The position numbers and the translations under genes are program-made. 64,000 bases of DNA. It comes from Nageia nagi (Eukaryota > Pinophyta). Position 1 is the first letter of the stretch. Each line of letters starts with the position of its first letter. A model generated the notes under the pieces. It saw nothing but the letters and a program-made list of their open reading frames with translations. It made no database searches and was not told the DNA's origin. Positions 46,350 through 59,590 of the stretch are shown piece by piece. The DNA lies in assembly GCA_050084985.1 (NCBI GenBank), contig JBITNC010000002.1:14818001-14882000 (forward strand), given 5' to 3'.

Positions 46350-47261
46350 ATGGCCAACAACAACAATTCACTCCCATTACCAGAATTCCATGGAGATGAC
46401 TATGAGTACTGGTCTATCAAGATGAAGACCTTGCTCATAGGAAAAGGATTATGGGACATTGTTGAGGATGGATACACTGATCCAACCGACTGGTCTACTT
46501 TGGGAGATCAAACCAAGAAAGACATGAAGCAAAATCAAAGGAATAATTCCTTTGCTCTCTACCATCTTCAAGCTTCAATGGGGAATGCAATTTTCCCTAG
46601 GATTGCATCATGCACATCAGCAAAGAGTGCTTGGGAAGCACTGAAGCAAGGTTTCCAAGGGAGTGCTCAAATCAAGCAAGTGAGACTCCAAACCTTGAAG
46701 AGGGATTTTGAAAACATCAAAATGAGGGATGATGAGTTTGTTGGTGACTATTGTGTGAGGGTTAAATCTTGTGTTGACAAGATGAAAACCCTTGGAGAAA
46801 CAATCACCAATGAAGTAGTGGTGAAGAAGGTGCTTAGATCACTTCTCCCCAAGTGGAACCATGTAGCAATTATCATAGAGGAAAGCAAAGACTTGGCTGC
46901 TCTTCCCTATGATACTCTCATTGGTTCCTTGATGAGTCATGAAGAGAGGCTCAAAGACCTCACTCCTTCAGCTGATCAAGCTGATGACAAAGCCTTTGCA
47001 AGCAAGGAAGGTGAATCCAATTCTTCAAGAGGAGGAAGAAGAGAAAGAGGGAAAGCCAAAAGAGGGAGATTCCAAGGAAGAGGAAGAGGTAGAGGAAGGA
47101 CAAGTGGTGACAAGAGTGACAAACAATGTTACTACTGTAACAAGTTTGGTCATTTTGAGAGTGAGTGTAGATTGAAAGCCTCACAAGAAGGAAATAGTGG
47201 AGGTGCCCACTATGGAGAGGAAGAGAATTCCTCTCACTTGTTCATGTCCATGGAAAAGTAA
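46350..47261 (+). pseudogene. Copia gag portion of polyprotein
   Basis: 303 codons from MANNNNSLPLPEF with the plant copia gag domain (DYEYWSIKMKTLL, FQGSAQIKQVRLQTLKRDFE), a basic Arg/Gly-rich stretch, and the CCHC zinc knuckle CYYCNKFGHFESEC near 47130-47170. It forms the particle and binds RNA. A TAA (47259-47261) separates it from the protease in the same frame; CAA to TAA would explain it. Confidence 0.92.
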
Positions 47262-48629
47262 GATGAAAAGGTAAAAGAAGAGACTTGGTTGCTAGATACG
47301 GGAGCATCAAACCATATGACCGGCAAGGGGGAGTTATTTTCTTCTTTAAACAACTCATACAAGTCTAAGATCAAACTTGGATATGAAAATCCATTGCAAG
47401 TTGAAGGCATGGGAGCCATGGAGGTAAGCACCATTGAAGGTCCCAAGAAGGTAAAAGACATCTACTATACTCCAAATTTAAAACACAATTTGTTGAGTGT
47501 AGGCCAAATAATGGAGAGAAATTATAAGCATGTATTTGAGAATGCAAAATGTAAGATTTATGATAAAAATCATGGTAATAGGCTAGTCACTTCAATCCCT
47601 ATGACCAAAAATCGCTTATTTCCTCTCCAATTTGGTAAAAATAATGGTGCTTCACTTGCAAATGTAGCCATTGACAACAAGAGTTGGCTTTGGCATCTAA
47701 GATATGGTCATCTAAATTTTGTAAATTTGAGATTACTAACATCTCAAACTATGGTCTATGGGCTGCCCAAAGTTGAAGATAATAAAAATGAAGTGTGCCA
47801 AGGATGTGCTTTTGGAAAGCACTCAAGAAGCAAATTCCCAAGAGGAGAAGCATGGAGGGCCTCTAAACCCCTACAATTGGTGCATAGTGATCTTTGTTGA
47901 CCTATGCAAACTCTAAATATGGGTAAAAATTCTTACTTACTCACTTTTATTGATGATTTCTCTAGATATTGTTGGATATATTTCTTAAAATCAAAAGATG
48001 AAGTCTTCAAGTACTTTCAAGATTTTAAGAACCATGTAGAAAATCAAAGTGAATGTAAAGTAAAATGCCTAAGAAGTGATAATGGAGGAGACTATTGCTC
48101 TAATGAATTCTTGAAGTTTTGCAAGGATTGTGGAATAAAAAGGCAATTCACATCACCTTATACTCCACAACAAAATGGTGTTTCCGAAAGGAAAAATTGC
48201 ACTATTGTAGAAATGGCAAGGTGCATGCTACAAACAAAAGAATTGAGCAATCAATATTGGGCTGAAGCATCAAGAACAGTAGTGTATATTCTCAATAGGA
48301 GTCCAACCTCAAGCTTGGAAGGTGTCACTCCTTATGAAGCATGGTTTTTGAAAAAACCCAATGTAAGGCATTTTAGAATTTTTGGATGTTTAGCTTATGT
48401 ACATGTACCAAATGCGCTTAGAAAAAAACTTGATGCAAAAAGTGAGTCATGTATTTTCATAGGCTATAGTGAGTCTTCAAAGGCTTATAAATTGTATAAT
48501 CCAAAAACTAGAAAGATTATTGTCTCAAGAGATGTAATTTTTGATGAAGGGGGAGCATGGAGTCATAAAAAACTCTATGTAAATAATCCTCCTCAAGATG
48601 TAAATGCCTCTAATATGCAGCCAAATTAG
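47262..48629 (+). pseudogene. Copia protease and integrase portion
   Basis: Protease active site WLLDTGASNHMTG at 47287. GAG-pre-integrase zinc region WHLRYGHLN ... CQGCAFGKH near 47690-47820. Integrase core with the D,D,E residues in FIDDFSRYCW, LRSDNGGDY and QNGVSERKN. TGA at 47898-47900 replaces the Gly expected in HSDLCGPM, and TAG at 48627-48629 ends the open part before RT. All pieces are in one frame with gag. Confidence 0.92.
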
Positions 48630-50474
48630 TCCAATATCAGCCCTCCTCCAAGTCCTCCAAAGGATTCAAGCACTTCTTCAAGCACACCATCTCCAATGGA
48701 TGAAGACTCTCCAAATCTTGTGAGCAAAGGAAAAAGAATTCTTGCCAATCATCCACCACAACAAATGTTAGACAAAAATTTCTCAAGAAGATACACTAGA
48801 AGTCAAGCAAATGAACTTCAAGATGTTGTTAGAAGACTTGAGAATTTAAAAATGTATGGTGATGAAGATGATCAAGCCCCTAAAGGTGATGTGATCAATT
48901 ATGCTTTGATAACTAGTGTAGAGGTTGAACCTTCTAGTTATGAACAAGCATGTACTAATGATGCTTGGGTGAAGGCCATAGAAGATGAAATCTCTTCCAT
49001 AAAAGGGAATGATACTTGGGAGCTTGTGGAGCCTCCCAAAGGCAAGAAAATTGTTGGTTGTAAATGGGTCTACAAAACCAAATACAATAGCAATGGCACC
49101 ATAGAGAGGCACAAAGCAAGGCTTGTGGCCAAAGGCTTTCTCCAACGATATGGCATTGATTATGAAGAGACCTTTGCACCAGTAGCAAGGCAAGAAACCA
49201 TTAGATTGGTTCTTTCACTAGCTGCCCAAAAAGGTTGGAAAGTAATGCACATGGATGTAAAAAGTGCATTCTTGAATGGGTATTTGGATGAAGAGGTTTT
49301 TGTTGAACAACCTCAAGGCTTTGTAATCCAAGGAAAGGAACATTTTGTATATAAGTTAAAGAAGGCCTTGTATGGCCTCAAACAAGCTCCAAGAGCTTGG
49401 TACTCAAGGATTGATGCGTTCTTCCATCAATATGGATTCATTAGGAGCAAAAGTGAACCTACTCTCTACACCATGAAGCAAGGTAATGATCTCCTACTTG
49501 TTTGCTTGTATGTTGATGATCTTATCTTTATGGGGAGTAACTTCAGCATGAATGATAACTTTAAGAGTTCCATGATGAAAGAATTTGAAATGAAGGACCT
49601 TGGACTCATGCAATACTTCCTAGGCATGGAAGTACTCCAAAAAGATGATGAAATCTTTATTTGCCAATCCAAATATGCCCAAGACATGTTGAAAAAATTT
49701 GGTATGATTGATTGCAAATTAGTACCAACACCAATGGCTCATGGAGAGCTACTTTACAGAGATGATGGCACACCAAAGGCTGATGGGACCAATTTCAGAA
49801 GCATTGTGGGAAGCTTGATGTTTCTCACCAACATAAGACCGGATATTGCACATGTAGTCTCACTTGTTTCAAGGTTCATGAGTGATCCTTCAGAAGCTCA
49901 TTTAAAAGCCACCAAGAGAATTCTTAGATATGTAAAAGGTACTACCAAATTTGAAATCCATTACTCAAAAATGGATATTATAAAGCTTGAAGGGTTTAGT
50001 GATAGTGATTGGGGTAGTAACATTGATGATAGGAAGTCTACATCAAGGAATTATTTCACTCTTGGGTCTGGTTTTGTAACATGGAGCTCTAAAAAACAAA
50101 CTACAGTGGCTTTATCCTCTACTGAAGCTGAATACATAGCACTCACAAGTGCTAGTACTCAAGCCTTGTGGCTTAGAAACGTTCTAAAAAAACTTGGAGA
50201 AAAGCAAATTGGTCCTACTACATTGTATTGTGATAACCAAAGTGCCATTCAATTGGCACTTAATCCAGTCCACCATAGTAGATCCAAGCACTTTGACATG
50301 AAGTACCACTTCATCAGAGATATGGTGGAGAAAGGAGTAATTGAGCTCAATTATTGCAACACTTTGGACAACATTGCTAATTCTTTCACCAAAGGAGTTG
50401 CTAAAGCTCAGTTTATGCTGCTGAGGAGCTTTCTAGTAAGTCCCCTCAGCATTAAGGGGGAGAATGTTGACTGA
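48630..50474 (+). pseudogene. Copia reverse transcriptase and RNase H portion
   Basis: RT motifs VGCKWVYKTKYNSNG, RLVAKGFLQRYGIDY, VKSAFLNG, YGLKQAPRAWY and the active site LLVCLYVDDLIFMG. RNase H motifs SDSDWGSN, ALSSTEAEYIAL and YCDNQSAIQLA. Open to the end at 50474, which runs into the 3' LTR. It is damaged only by the upstream stops. Confidence 0.93.
50454..50464 (+). promoter_or_regulatory. Polypurine tract
   Basis: AAGGGGGAGAA directly before the 3' LTR; it primes plus-strand synthesis. Confidence 0.93.
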
Positions 50475-50925
50475 CCTTGCATGATTTTGACCTGGCGCAT
50501 TTCTCACCTATGCGACTCTGACTTGCGCACGATTCTGACCAATGCGTTTCTCACCTACGCAATTCCATCTTGCATGTTTCCCTTGCATGATTCTAACCTA
50601 TGCATTTCTGACCTTAAAACGTGATCGCATTTCGTGGGAGACTAGGCATTTTGGCAGTACACCCAGAATAGTCCATTTTGTACTTATTTTAGCTCTATAG
50701 CTTAGTTTGGCGATCTGTTTTGATCTGTTCCAGTTTGTAGGAGTTCTGTTTGACTGTCTAGAATAGGTTTAAACTACATTTAGAGCATATTTGATGGTTT
50801 TGGATATGAGTATAATAAATGTTGAGCCTATCTACTCAACTATCATTTGTCTATATTGAGCTCAGTCCAAGCTCTATAAAAGCTTTGTAAATTCATGAAT
50901 CAAATAGAGTGTGATTATTCTCACA
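50465..50925 (+). repeat. Copia 3' LTR (461 bp)
   Basis: TGTTGACTGACC to ATTCTCACA. It differs from the 5' LTR mostly by C/T and G/A changes plus one small rearrangement in the first 290 bp, and matches it exactly over the last roughly 180 bp. Confidence 0.95.
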
Positions 50926-50930
50926 CTATT

Positions 50931-53900
50931 GGTTGTTCAACATAACATAATTAATATCATATATTTATATAAGTTAAATAAATAAAGTTTAAGATAATAC
51001 CAAGTTTTTGATGTTTTCCATTTTACATTCATCATTCATTGAGGGTTCATCTAATAATCTCAATTGCTAAAGGAATCTCCTGGTTTCTTAGAATTTTCAA
51101 TTGGTTTATGATTATTGATTTGAATTTATTACTATGACAATTTTATCTCCTTTGAATCTTTTAAAGTATGCACATTGTTGATCGGTGGATTAATATGTTT
51201 AAGAACCATTCATATTATTACCATTCTTAAAAGATCTTTCTTGCTTTATGTTTAATAAATTATATTAATTGATAAAATCCTTTACAACCAAAGTATTATG
51301 TATGGTCAAATGGGGTATATCGCTCTTACGTACTGAAAAGATTTAATCAACTTAAAATTATATAACTCTTTATTGTTTGATTATATCAAAGTAATTTTAT
51401 TTATGAATCCTAAAATTGTATCAAATGATTTAAATATATAAATATTGTAAAATAAGGTTATTAGATTAATAACTCAAAATCTAGCACTAAAGATTAACAA
51501 TGATATACAAATATGAAAGAATTTATTTTGATCCTCCTACTTCAATATATTATTATTTTATGGTTTCTCTTAATGTATACAACCTAAATTGACTTAATTT
51601 TTAATAAAAGTCAAGTAAATAGATAACTCTATTATAGTACTTATATACAATTTAAGATATCATTATTCACTTCATTAAACTTGCCTTAATTTTCTCAAGT
51701 ATCTTCATAATTTGCATCATATTTTTTAGTGCTTGTTCCATGTCCTCATCATATAACACTCATCTCATTCCAAAGCACATTCCTATTGAATCAACTTAAG
51801 TTAAATCCACAATTATTGTGTCACTTTAATCATGTAAGTGATGTACTCCATAATTCATTTGGGATTATTTAATAACATTAATATTTCGCTATATTCTTGA
51901 GCATTTGATACATACTCTCTTTATGATCTTCTACATTAGTGCAACCTTCATATATTATGAAACCTCTCACAAAAATGGTCATTCTCTTCATGCTAACATA
52001 TGTTGAACTACTTTGTCTCTAATTGTATCCAAGACTAACTTCATATGATCTCATATTTACCTTACTTTATTTTTCTAGGTCCTTTTATTTTATTGAAATG
52101 GATCTTTTTAATAGCCTTCAAGCTAAATATTATTTGTTGTTTATTTTCACTTTGCCATATTATCAATACTTTCAAGTATTATCTTCTTTTTGTTTAAATG
52201 TATACAATGCTATTTTCTATTCCCTTGCTTTATCCTAAAAATCATAGTACAATCTATAGCTTTATTTGTATTACTTTAAACCAGTATTTTTCTTAGCAGC
52301 TAATCATCACTTACAAGCGAAAATTAGGATTTTAAGATTTTAAAATTGGCTAATATTTGAACCTCTGAAGGGGGGCCATTTGCCCTAAAATTACATGTGG
52401 GTATTAATTCTATGTATCAAATTGTCAAAAATTTAATTTCATTTTTTAATTCTAATTATGATTCACCTATATAGTTGACCTTTACTTTCATAGCTATTCG
52501 CCTTGAAATTATAAAAAAATTATAAATACCACCAATTTCATCTTAACCTCAATTACATACATAAAATATTAAAAAAAATTAAAAATTAAAAACTATGATA
52601 AATAATTAAAATGTATAAACTTTAGAAAGGGGTTTTAATTTGAATGACCTTATGGGGTAAAAATATTAAAAAGAGTTTATTTTAGAGAAAGGATTTTAAA
52701 TTTAGAATTAGCAAAATAAAATTTAATGGTGTTTATTTTATCTCCAGCGCTTGCTTTGGAAAGTTAGGTATCTAGCTTGGTTATTAAAAAAAACTAGGGC
52801 TTTACAAAAAAAAGTCCCTCCTCCATTCGAACCTTAGCCATTTTGCATTGTGTAAGGTTGAGAGAAAGATTTTGGAAGAGGATGGAAGGAAACCCTAGCT
52901 GCCACCATGTTTTGGAAGCCTATGTGTTGTGTTTAGTTGCTATGGATGGGTTTGTGAGCAAGTTTTGAGCCTACAACTCCTACTCTATTCATTGTTTTGG
53001 TGCTACAAATCACATGGGGGCATAAAAAATATGTGATGAGTATTATACCCATGTTGTGGAAGATTTTTGGCACTAAAAATCATGATTTTGGGGATGAAAG
53101 GACATATTGGTGCCATGAGGGAAGGTTGAAAATGAAATCTACCCATCGTGGGAGCTTTTCGACACTTCAAACTTGATTCATAAGGGTCTTTTAGGGGTTT
53201 GATGATCGAAACTTGGGAAAAGGGGTCTTATGGTTATTGGTTTGAGTTGGTCCTCATGTTCATTTTTGAGCTAGGCTGCATTTTGATGTGAGTTCATGAT
53301 TGAACCCTTCCATGTTGATATTTGTTGTGAAAAGTGGCCCTACTCTTGGAAATTATTTCCTGAGTTATGGAAATCATTGCATTTGTTCAAATTATATCAG
53401 TTGAAAAGTTTGACATCATTGGTATTTTATGGATTTTAATCATTTGGCTACTTTTCCATGTATAGGTTATTTGGACTATGTTTCTTTGAGATGGGTTTAT
53501 CTTTTGCTATCAAATTGTAAAATAGATTATGGGCATGTAGTGTTTTTATTATTATGTTATCATTTTGTAATTTGGAGCATTAGCATGATGTGGACTTTAT
53601 ATTTCATTTTCCCTGCATAATAGGGTATAAATTATGAACAAGAATGTAATGGCATCATGTTTATGTGATGAGTTTATCTGCTTATTATTGTTCTTTCATG
53701 TGGGTATTCGGGGAGGATATGAACCATGATTCATGTGAGGTTTTGTCTTTATATGTTTCTTTCCCTTGGGGTTTTCGAGGGACTTCATTATGATACCCTT
53801 CTGATTTCATGTAGAGGTTAACTTTTAGGCCATGTTGGCCATGGTACAATCCTAGACCCTATCTATGGTCGATAAACCTTATAACTGGTAATGAGATATG

Positions 53901-56900
53901 AGAATTGATGAACTGTATGCAAATAAAACTAGAAAATCCTTCACGAGAACTACTTTGAAAATAAAATATCTTAAATTAACCAAAATAATACTTTTTGTTA
54001 ATAATTAGTTGCATGAATGGAGAAGCTGGAAATATACTATTCATTTTGCATATACATGTGGATATATTTTGGAGTGTTGCATACAAGAATCATAAATTAC
54101 TACAATATATGAAGTTATTCTATCATTTCCTTTGGAAAGTTGATTTTGGTAGTTCCCCTTGTATGCATACATTTGCAAGGGTACTACATTGCATGTTGAT
54201 GGTGTTCTAATCTTTACAAAAATTTATTGGCATTTTAGTTGAATCAAATTGAAAAATCTCACATAGTTTTATTTCTTTTTCAAAAATAAATTTTCCATTG
54301 GAGTAATGATTTTTCAGTTATGTTTGTCATTATCTTAATGAACCTTTTCAAAGTTTTACCAAATAAAGATTTTGTAAATGTAAATGTTGTTCTAGATCCA
54401 TAGATGAAATCTTTTTCTATATAATAAACATATAGTTCAATTAAAATGAGCTCTTAGTTGAAATAAAAGTTGGGGATTGATTTGCTTTTTTGTATCAATG
54501 GAATTTATGTTTAAGTTGCCCATATATACATTTAATGATGGAGTAAAGTCAAGTAGTTTTGGGTGTAGTTAAAGTAGGTTCAATTATATTTTGTACATTC
54601 TTCATTAGATAAATAATGAAGTAGATCTCCTTCTGTATATTTTGCATTGTATGTAATAGTTGGAAAAACTATTTAACAACTTAGGACATGAATTAATCTT
54701 ATTGCAACAGTCAATTGATGTATGAATTCATATTTCTATCATGTTCTTTATTATGTTCTGTAATCATTTCTTATTTCTTATTTATATGAGTGGAGAAATG
54801 GATGAAGAGGTATACCATATAACCTTTATATGGTTATAGTGAACATTCTTAATTCTGTTGTTCTAAGTTACTCTTTTTGATGGGTTCCCTAGAAAGATTT
54901 CCATTGTAGAGTTACTATTGTACTAACATAGTAGGATAGTAAGGTTTTAAAGTTTCATTCATGTCTAGTATTTTCTAGCATAAGAATTAGTTTTTGTTTG
55001 ATACTAAAAATGATCATTGGGAATATTAGTTACTTTTGTCATTTATTACTAATACTTCTTTGATAGTTTTTAGGGAAAAAGTAACTATTTCAAATGTATC
55101 AATAACTTGGAACCTAGTGTGTTATCATTATACAATGTACTGTTGTTATCGATTTCTTTAAAACATAAGAGCAATATTATGGCTATGATGTTCCTCTTTA
55201 TGTAGCATTTGTGAGATAGGAGTTATTCATGGAAACCTTACAAGTTGATAGTTGTGATGATAATTTCATTTGAAATATTAGAATCCATAATATTAGTTCC
55301 TCTTAGTGTTAATGTGTGGTTTGGCTAAAGCAAACTATTAGTCATTTGACTTTATTAGAATGTGATATTTGTAGTGCTTAATGATAGTGTTACAAAGTGA
55401 TTGAATCTTACTTCAAAAACAATAGCAATTTCATCACCATGATAAATATTTTTTATTTTATTATGTAACTCATTGGAATATTTAAATAGTGTTGTTGCAC
55501 CTACTTTGTAATGATATATGGTTGGCTAAAACTTTCAGTATTCATTTGTGACTTTGGATTATGACATAAGGACTTAATATTGTCATAGTTTGGATTGGAG
55601 TGTTGGAACTAAAGTAAAGTTAAAAAGACATACTTTAGAAAACTCATTGAGTAATATAATGATTCGTTTGATTTATTTTGTAAGTTTGGGACCTCTTACA
55701 TTTATATTCGTACTTTCTATTGGGTGTACTTTATAAAAGAGAGCAAATAAGTTTGAAACATTTATCTGTGAAAATATGATTGATTATGCTTTCAAATAAA
55801 AAGTAAATAGTAAGTATTTTACCAAAACGTATTATTGCCTTGTGCTTGTGAATTTAATAAGAAAAAGTAAAGGTTGCTTAATCCTTCTTAACCTGAACCT
55901 ACACAACTCCTAACTTGTTTAAAAATAAAAAGGAATTATTCTAATGAATGAATGGTGTTTTTAATACCTTTTAAATTCAATGGTTTGTAGTATTTATCAA
56001 AATTTGTTCTAAGATAAATATATTATTTATGTATTTAATGATTATTTCTAACAAAAATAAGATTCATAATAATATTGTTTCATATTTATTTTGGTTATGT
56101 TGTCTTTAGAATTCATGGATTAGCTTGTATTTTCAAGTATCATGATCCTTTTTTCTTTAAGTGTTTGTAATTATAATATATGTCGCTAATTATATAGTGT
56201 ATTATGTGAAAATTAAATAATAAATTTAGTTAATTATGCTAAATTCCAAAATGATAAAAAACAAATGAAATATTATTAATGTATATGAATGCATAGAAAC
56301 TTTCTACATCATAGCAGTCGTACCTTTTCTACATCACAATTAACATGACAAAGATTCACATTTCATTTCATACCTTTTATTTTGAAGGCTATTTTTGATA
56401 ATAAATTTATTTCACCTTGATTTTCCAATATTTTTTAAGATTTTGTATAAATTTGTCTTTTACCCTACATGTAAATTTTCAAACAATGATGATTTCACCA
56501 TAGTTACTATATGACTTTGGACCATTTTTGCCAAATTTCAAAACTAATTCACCTTAGTTTCTTCGAGTTTTTTTTTGGATCGATCCTTAGGAATAATCTA
56601 GCTTCAAATATGCAAACTCATAGCATGTATATCTTTAGCCTTCAATGGTTTCTATTGCACAATATTTATAGATTGACCTTGAGATTATTGTACATTCCAA
56701 TTTTCTTTAAGAGATTTCAAATTGAACTTTTTACCATCCTTCATAATATAGTATATGTTATTACCTCTATCATGATTAGCCTCACAATCATATTACCGTA
56801 GTTTCCATAGTAAAATATGGTAAGTATCCATGTGTAATTCATCTTAGTATGTACCAATCATAAAGAATATTTTTACTATTATTTGATAATTATGTGTTAT

Positions 56901-57534
56901 TCTTATTGCATCCAAGAGACTTATATGGTATATATATGGTGTGCAAGAGGGATTTAAAATTTGGATGACTTAAAAAAATTTAAAATTATGGATAGTATTA
57001 TTAACAACACAATCTTATAACATTTTATAGATATAAGAAATCGGTTTAGAAATTACTCCTCTTTCATAACTTGACATATTACTTTTTTCAAATTAAATAA
57101 GCTCTTTATAACATTAAATTCTCTCTTTTAGATTGACTACATATATCCAATATATTAAATTCATTAAGTTCTTCTTGATCTATTATGGCTCTTTTATCTT
57201 TCTTTTTTTAAACATTCAAATATTTTATTGCCTATATGGTTATATCTAAGATAAGTGTATGAAATATTTATCCCCTTCTACATGGTTCTTGGGAAGAATA
57301 CTATCCTTTACTTTTTTAATTAGAAGATATTTATTTATAAGACAATATTGATCATTAACCACCTTGTTATTGCCTATGTCTTCTAGTTCTCTTTTGATAC
57401 CAATAGTCTTTCTATTCAAATTTTATTTCTTTTAAAAAGAAATAAATATTATATTTTATATATAATTGCTAATCATTATTACTATTTTAAAGCATAAGTT
57501 TACTTTTGTAGCTTGTTCGCGTAAGGATATGTGT
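50931..57534. other. AT-rich intergenic DNA
   Basis: No gene recognised over 6.6 kb. At 52740-53850 the sequence is less AT-rich, with TCCATTCGAACCTTAGCC and AGGAAACCCTAGC; it may be a decayed LTR or leader of a retrotransposon. The remainder is low-complexity AT-rich DNA with chance ORFs only. Confidence 0.45.
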
Positions 57535-57632
57535 GTTGGAGGTAGGGAGATCTTATGGGCATAGAGGTAGTGAGAGCCTTTGGGCATAACAACAGGGAGA
57601 GCCTTTAGGCATAGAGATAGGGATAGCCTATG
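57535..57632 (+). repeat. Short tandem repeat, about 31-bp period
   Basis: Three imperfect units of GGGAGAGCCTTTGGGCATAG with AGATAG-type spacers. Purine-rich and isolated. Confidence 0.6.
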
Positions 57633-59079
57633 GTTATTGGTTGAGAAAAAAAGGGCTTGCGAGCTATGTGCAACAACATCATGTGCTTGAAAAAGATCCT
57701 ACAAGGATGCTTTTACCTTGTGGGGATGGTATAATCGAGAACCTTAAGGGGAACGAAGGAGAGAAGAGAAGTTATGGAGCAAAGGGGTTGCATAGCATGG
57801 GAAGGAGTAATAAGGAACTTAGAGGTATATTTGAAGGGTATTTACAAATATCTTCCCTATGTGTTTTTAGGATATACCTACTAGATGTTTAAGGATACAT
57901 AGGGTCATGAATCCTCTCTAATGTGAAATGGTCATGGAGCTTTATTAATCTTAATTTTTAAACCAAACTAGTTTTTATAAAACCATAACAATTATATATA
58001 TTAAATTCTCTCAAACCATATAAAATATTAGTAATATGGAATTTTTGTATTTAAGAATATTTATTTTAGTTGTTTCTCCTATTTTAAACTATAAATGATT
58101 TGGGATTAACAAAAAAATTATCTTCTGCTGAATTGTTGAAGGTTTAAGGTAAATTTAAAAAATCTTAATATATATGATAAGATCCCATTCAAAACCTTTT
58201 TATTTACCCATAGTAAAAGAATTTAATTATTATCATTTCTCTCAAAATAGAACTCTAATGAGAGATGTACTGTGCTCTAATCCTTCTACTTCTTGAGTGT
58301 TGGTACCATATAGAATCCTATAAAGTTAATGTAGATTCATGTTAAGTGCAATTCCTTCACAAATTGAATGAAATAGATACCCCTCATCATGTATCTTAAA
58401 TCTAAATGTTAAACCTCCCTTTAATAAATAAGATGTTTTACATGAAAAAATAATTTGATAGTTCTTGCACAACATTTACTTGTATTCACTACTCTACATG
58501 AGAAGGCAATATATAGAGGTAATAGGTTATTCTTAAGATGTATAGTATCGTATTTGTAGAGGAAATTAATTTTGGTTAGAGACACTACACTCTCCTACCT
58601 ATTTTTTTGCTTTATTATGTCGATTGTGTTTTTTTTTATTAATGGGTTTATTTTGTATTAATAAAAAATGGGATTTTTGAAAGGTTATCCTAACCTTTTA
58701 CATGTTTAAAACTTTGATTTTAAGTTTTGAAGGAAGTACAAATAACAGAAGTAGTTGAAAAGATAATCAATTTAACATTTACTACTTACCTTTGAATTTA
58801 CCAGTACTACATTTAAAATCCTCCTACCAAGCTTTAAATTTGACATTTGTATGAACGTATTTTGAGATTTTAAATGTAAAATACAACTAATTCAATTTTT
58901 TAAATGTATTGTTTAACAGTGAATTAATTATATATTCTCATCATTTTTATGTTTACTTTCAAATTTTAGTTGTATAATTTTTTATATGTATAAATATTTT
59001 TATATACGGAACAATAGGAATGGAATAAGTAGTCATGTACATGACACAGATGAAATCGGTACTAGTCGAAACCATAGAT
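57633..59079. other. AT-rich intergenic DNA
   Basis: No gene recognised. Confidence 0.5.
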
Positions 59080-59575
59080 TGTTGGAATGTATAATGCATT
59101 ATTGTAAAGGTTGTATTAAATCTTCTATGTAAATTCATTAATACTTAAGGGTATTATTTGATACCTTAAGTATTTTAGTGAATATAATAATGTAATTTGT
59201 CCTACACTCCGAGTCATGAGCATGCCCCTTGGGTCAAAGGATGTGCATGTCATGCTTAGGTAATTCAAAGATGATTTTGGCCTATAAATAGAAGGCTCCC
59301 TCTTTGTATTAACACACCAATTATGTGGAGTAAGGTTATGCTATAGGATAGAAGTGTAGGAGTTGAGATTAGGAATATTGTAAGAGAGTTGTGTTTGTGA
59401 GAAGTAAAGTTCTAGTTAGTGGATGTACTCTTAGATGGAGAAACCACTTTACATCTTATGTTGTGAGATTGCTTTATGTATTTGTTAGATGTAATTGCGA
59501 TATTTCATGTGATCTTGGTAGTTTAGGAATTATCTTGGTAGTTTAGGAATTATCTTGTTAGTGTTAGTTCCTTCA
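59080..59575 (+). mobile_element. Copia-type LTR (about 496 bp) with adjoining PBS
   Basis: Starts TGTTGGAATGTATAATGC and ends CCTTCA, followed by a tRNA-Met-like PBS. It contains GAGAAACCACTTTACATC and a 20-bp tandem duplication (CTTGGTAGTTTAGGAATTAT, about 59513-59552). No coding region or second LTR was found to the right, so the interior is lost, unrecognisable or beyond the window. Confidence 0.65.
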
Positions 59576-59578
59576 AAT

Positions 59579-59590
59579 TGGTATTAGAGC
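59579..59590 (+). promoter_or_regulatory. Primer binding site of the 59-kb LTR
   Basis: TGGTATTAGAGC differs from the tRNA-Met PBS TGGTATCAGAGC by one C-to-T change and lies three bases past the LTR end. Confidence 0.7.

Larger units (their letters stand above)
45791..50925 (+). mobile_element. Complete Ty1/copia LTR retrotransposon
   Basis: The 5,135-bp element has two LTRs, a tRNA-Met PBS, a polypurine tract and one gag-protease-integrase-RT-RNase H frame. A perfect 5-bp target duplication CTATT flanks it (45786-45790 and 50926-50930). The frame is intact except for three nonsense codons (47259, 47898, 48627), and no frameshift was seen. The LTRs differ mainly in their 5' halves, so the insertion is not very recent. 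Confidence 0.97.

Noticed and set aside
50931-57000. Hydrophobic ORFs resembling small membrane proteins
   Set aside because: Phe/Leu/Ile/Tyr-rich translations are expected from T-rich low-complexity DNA.
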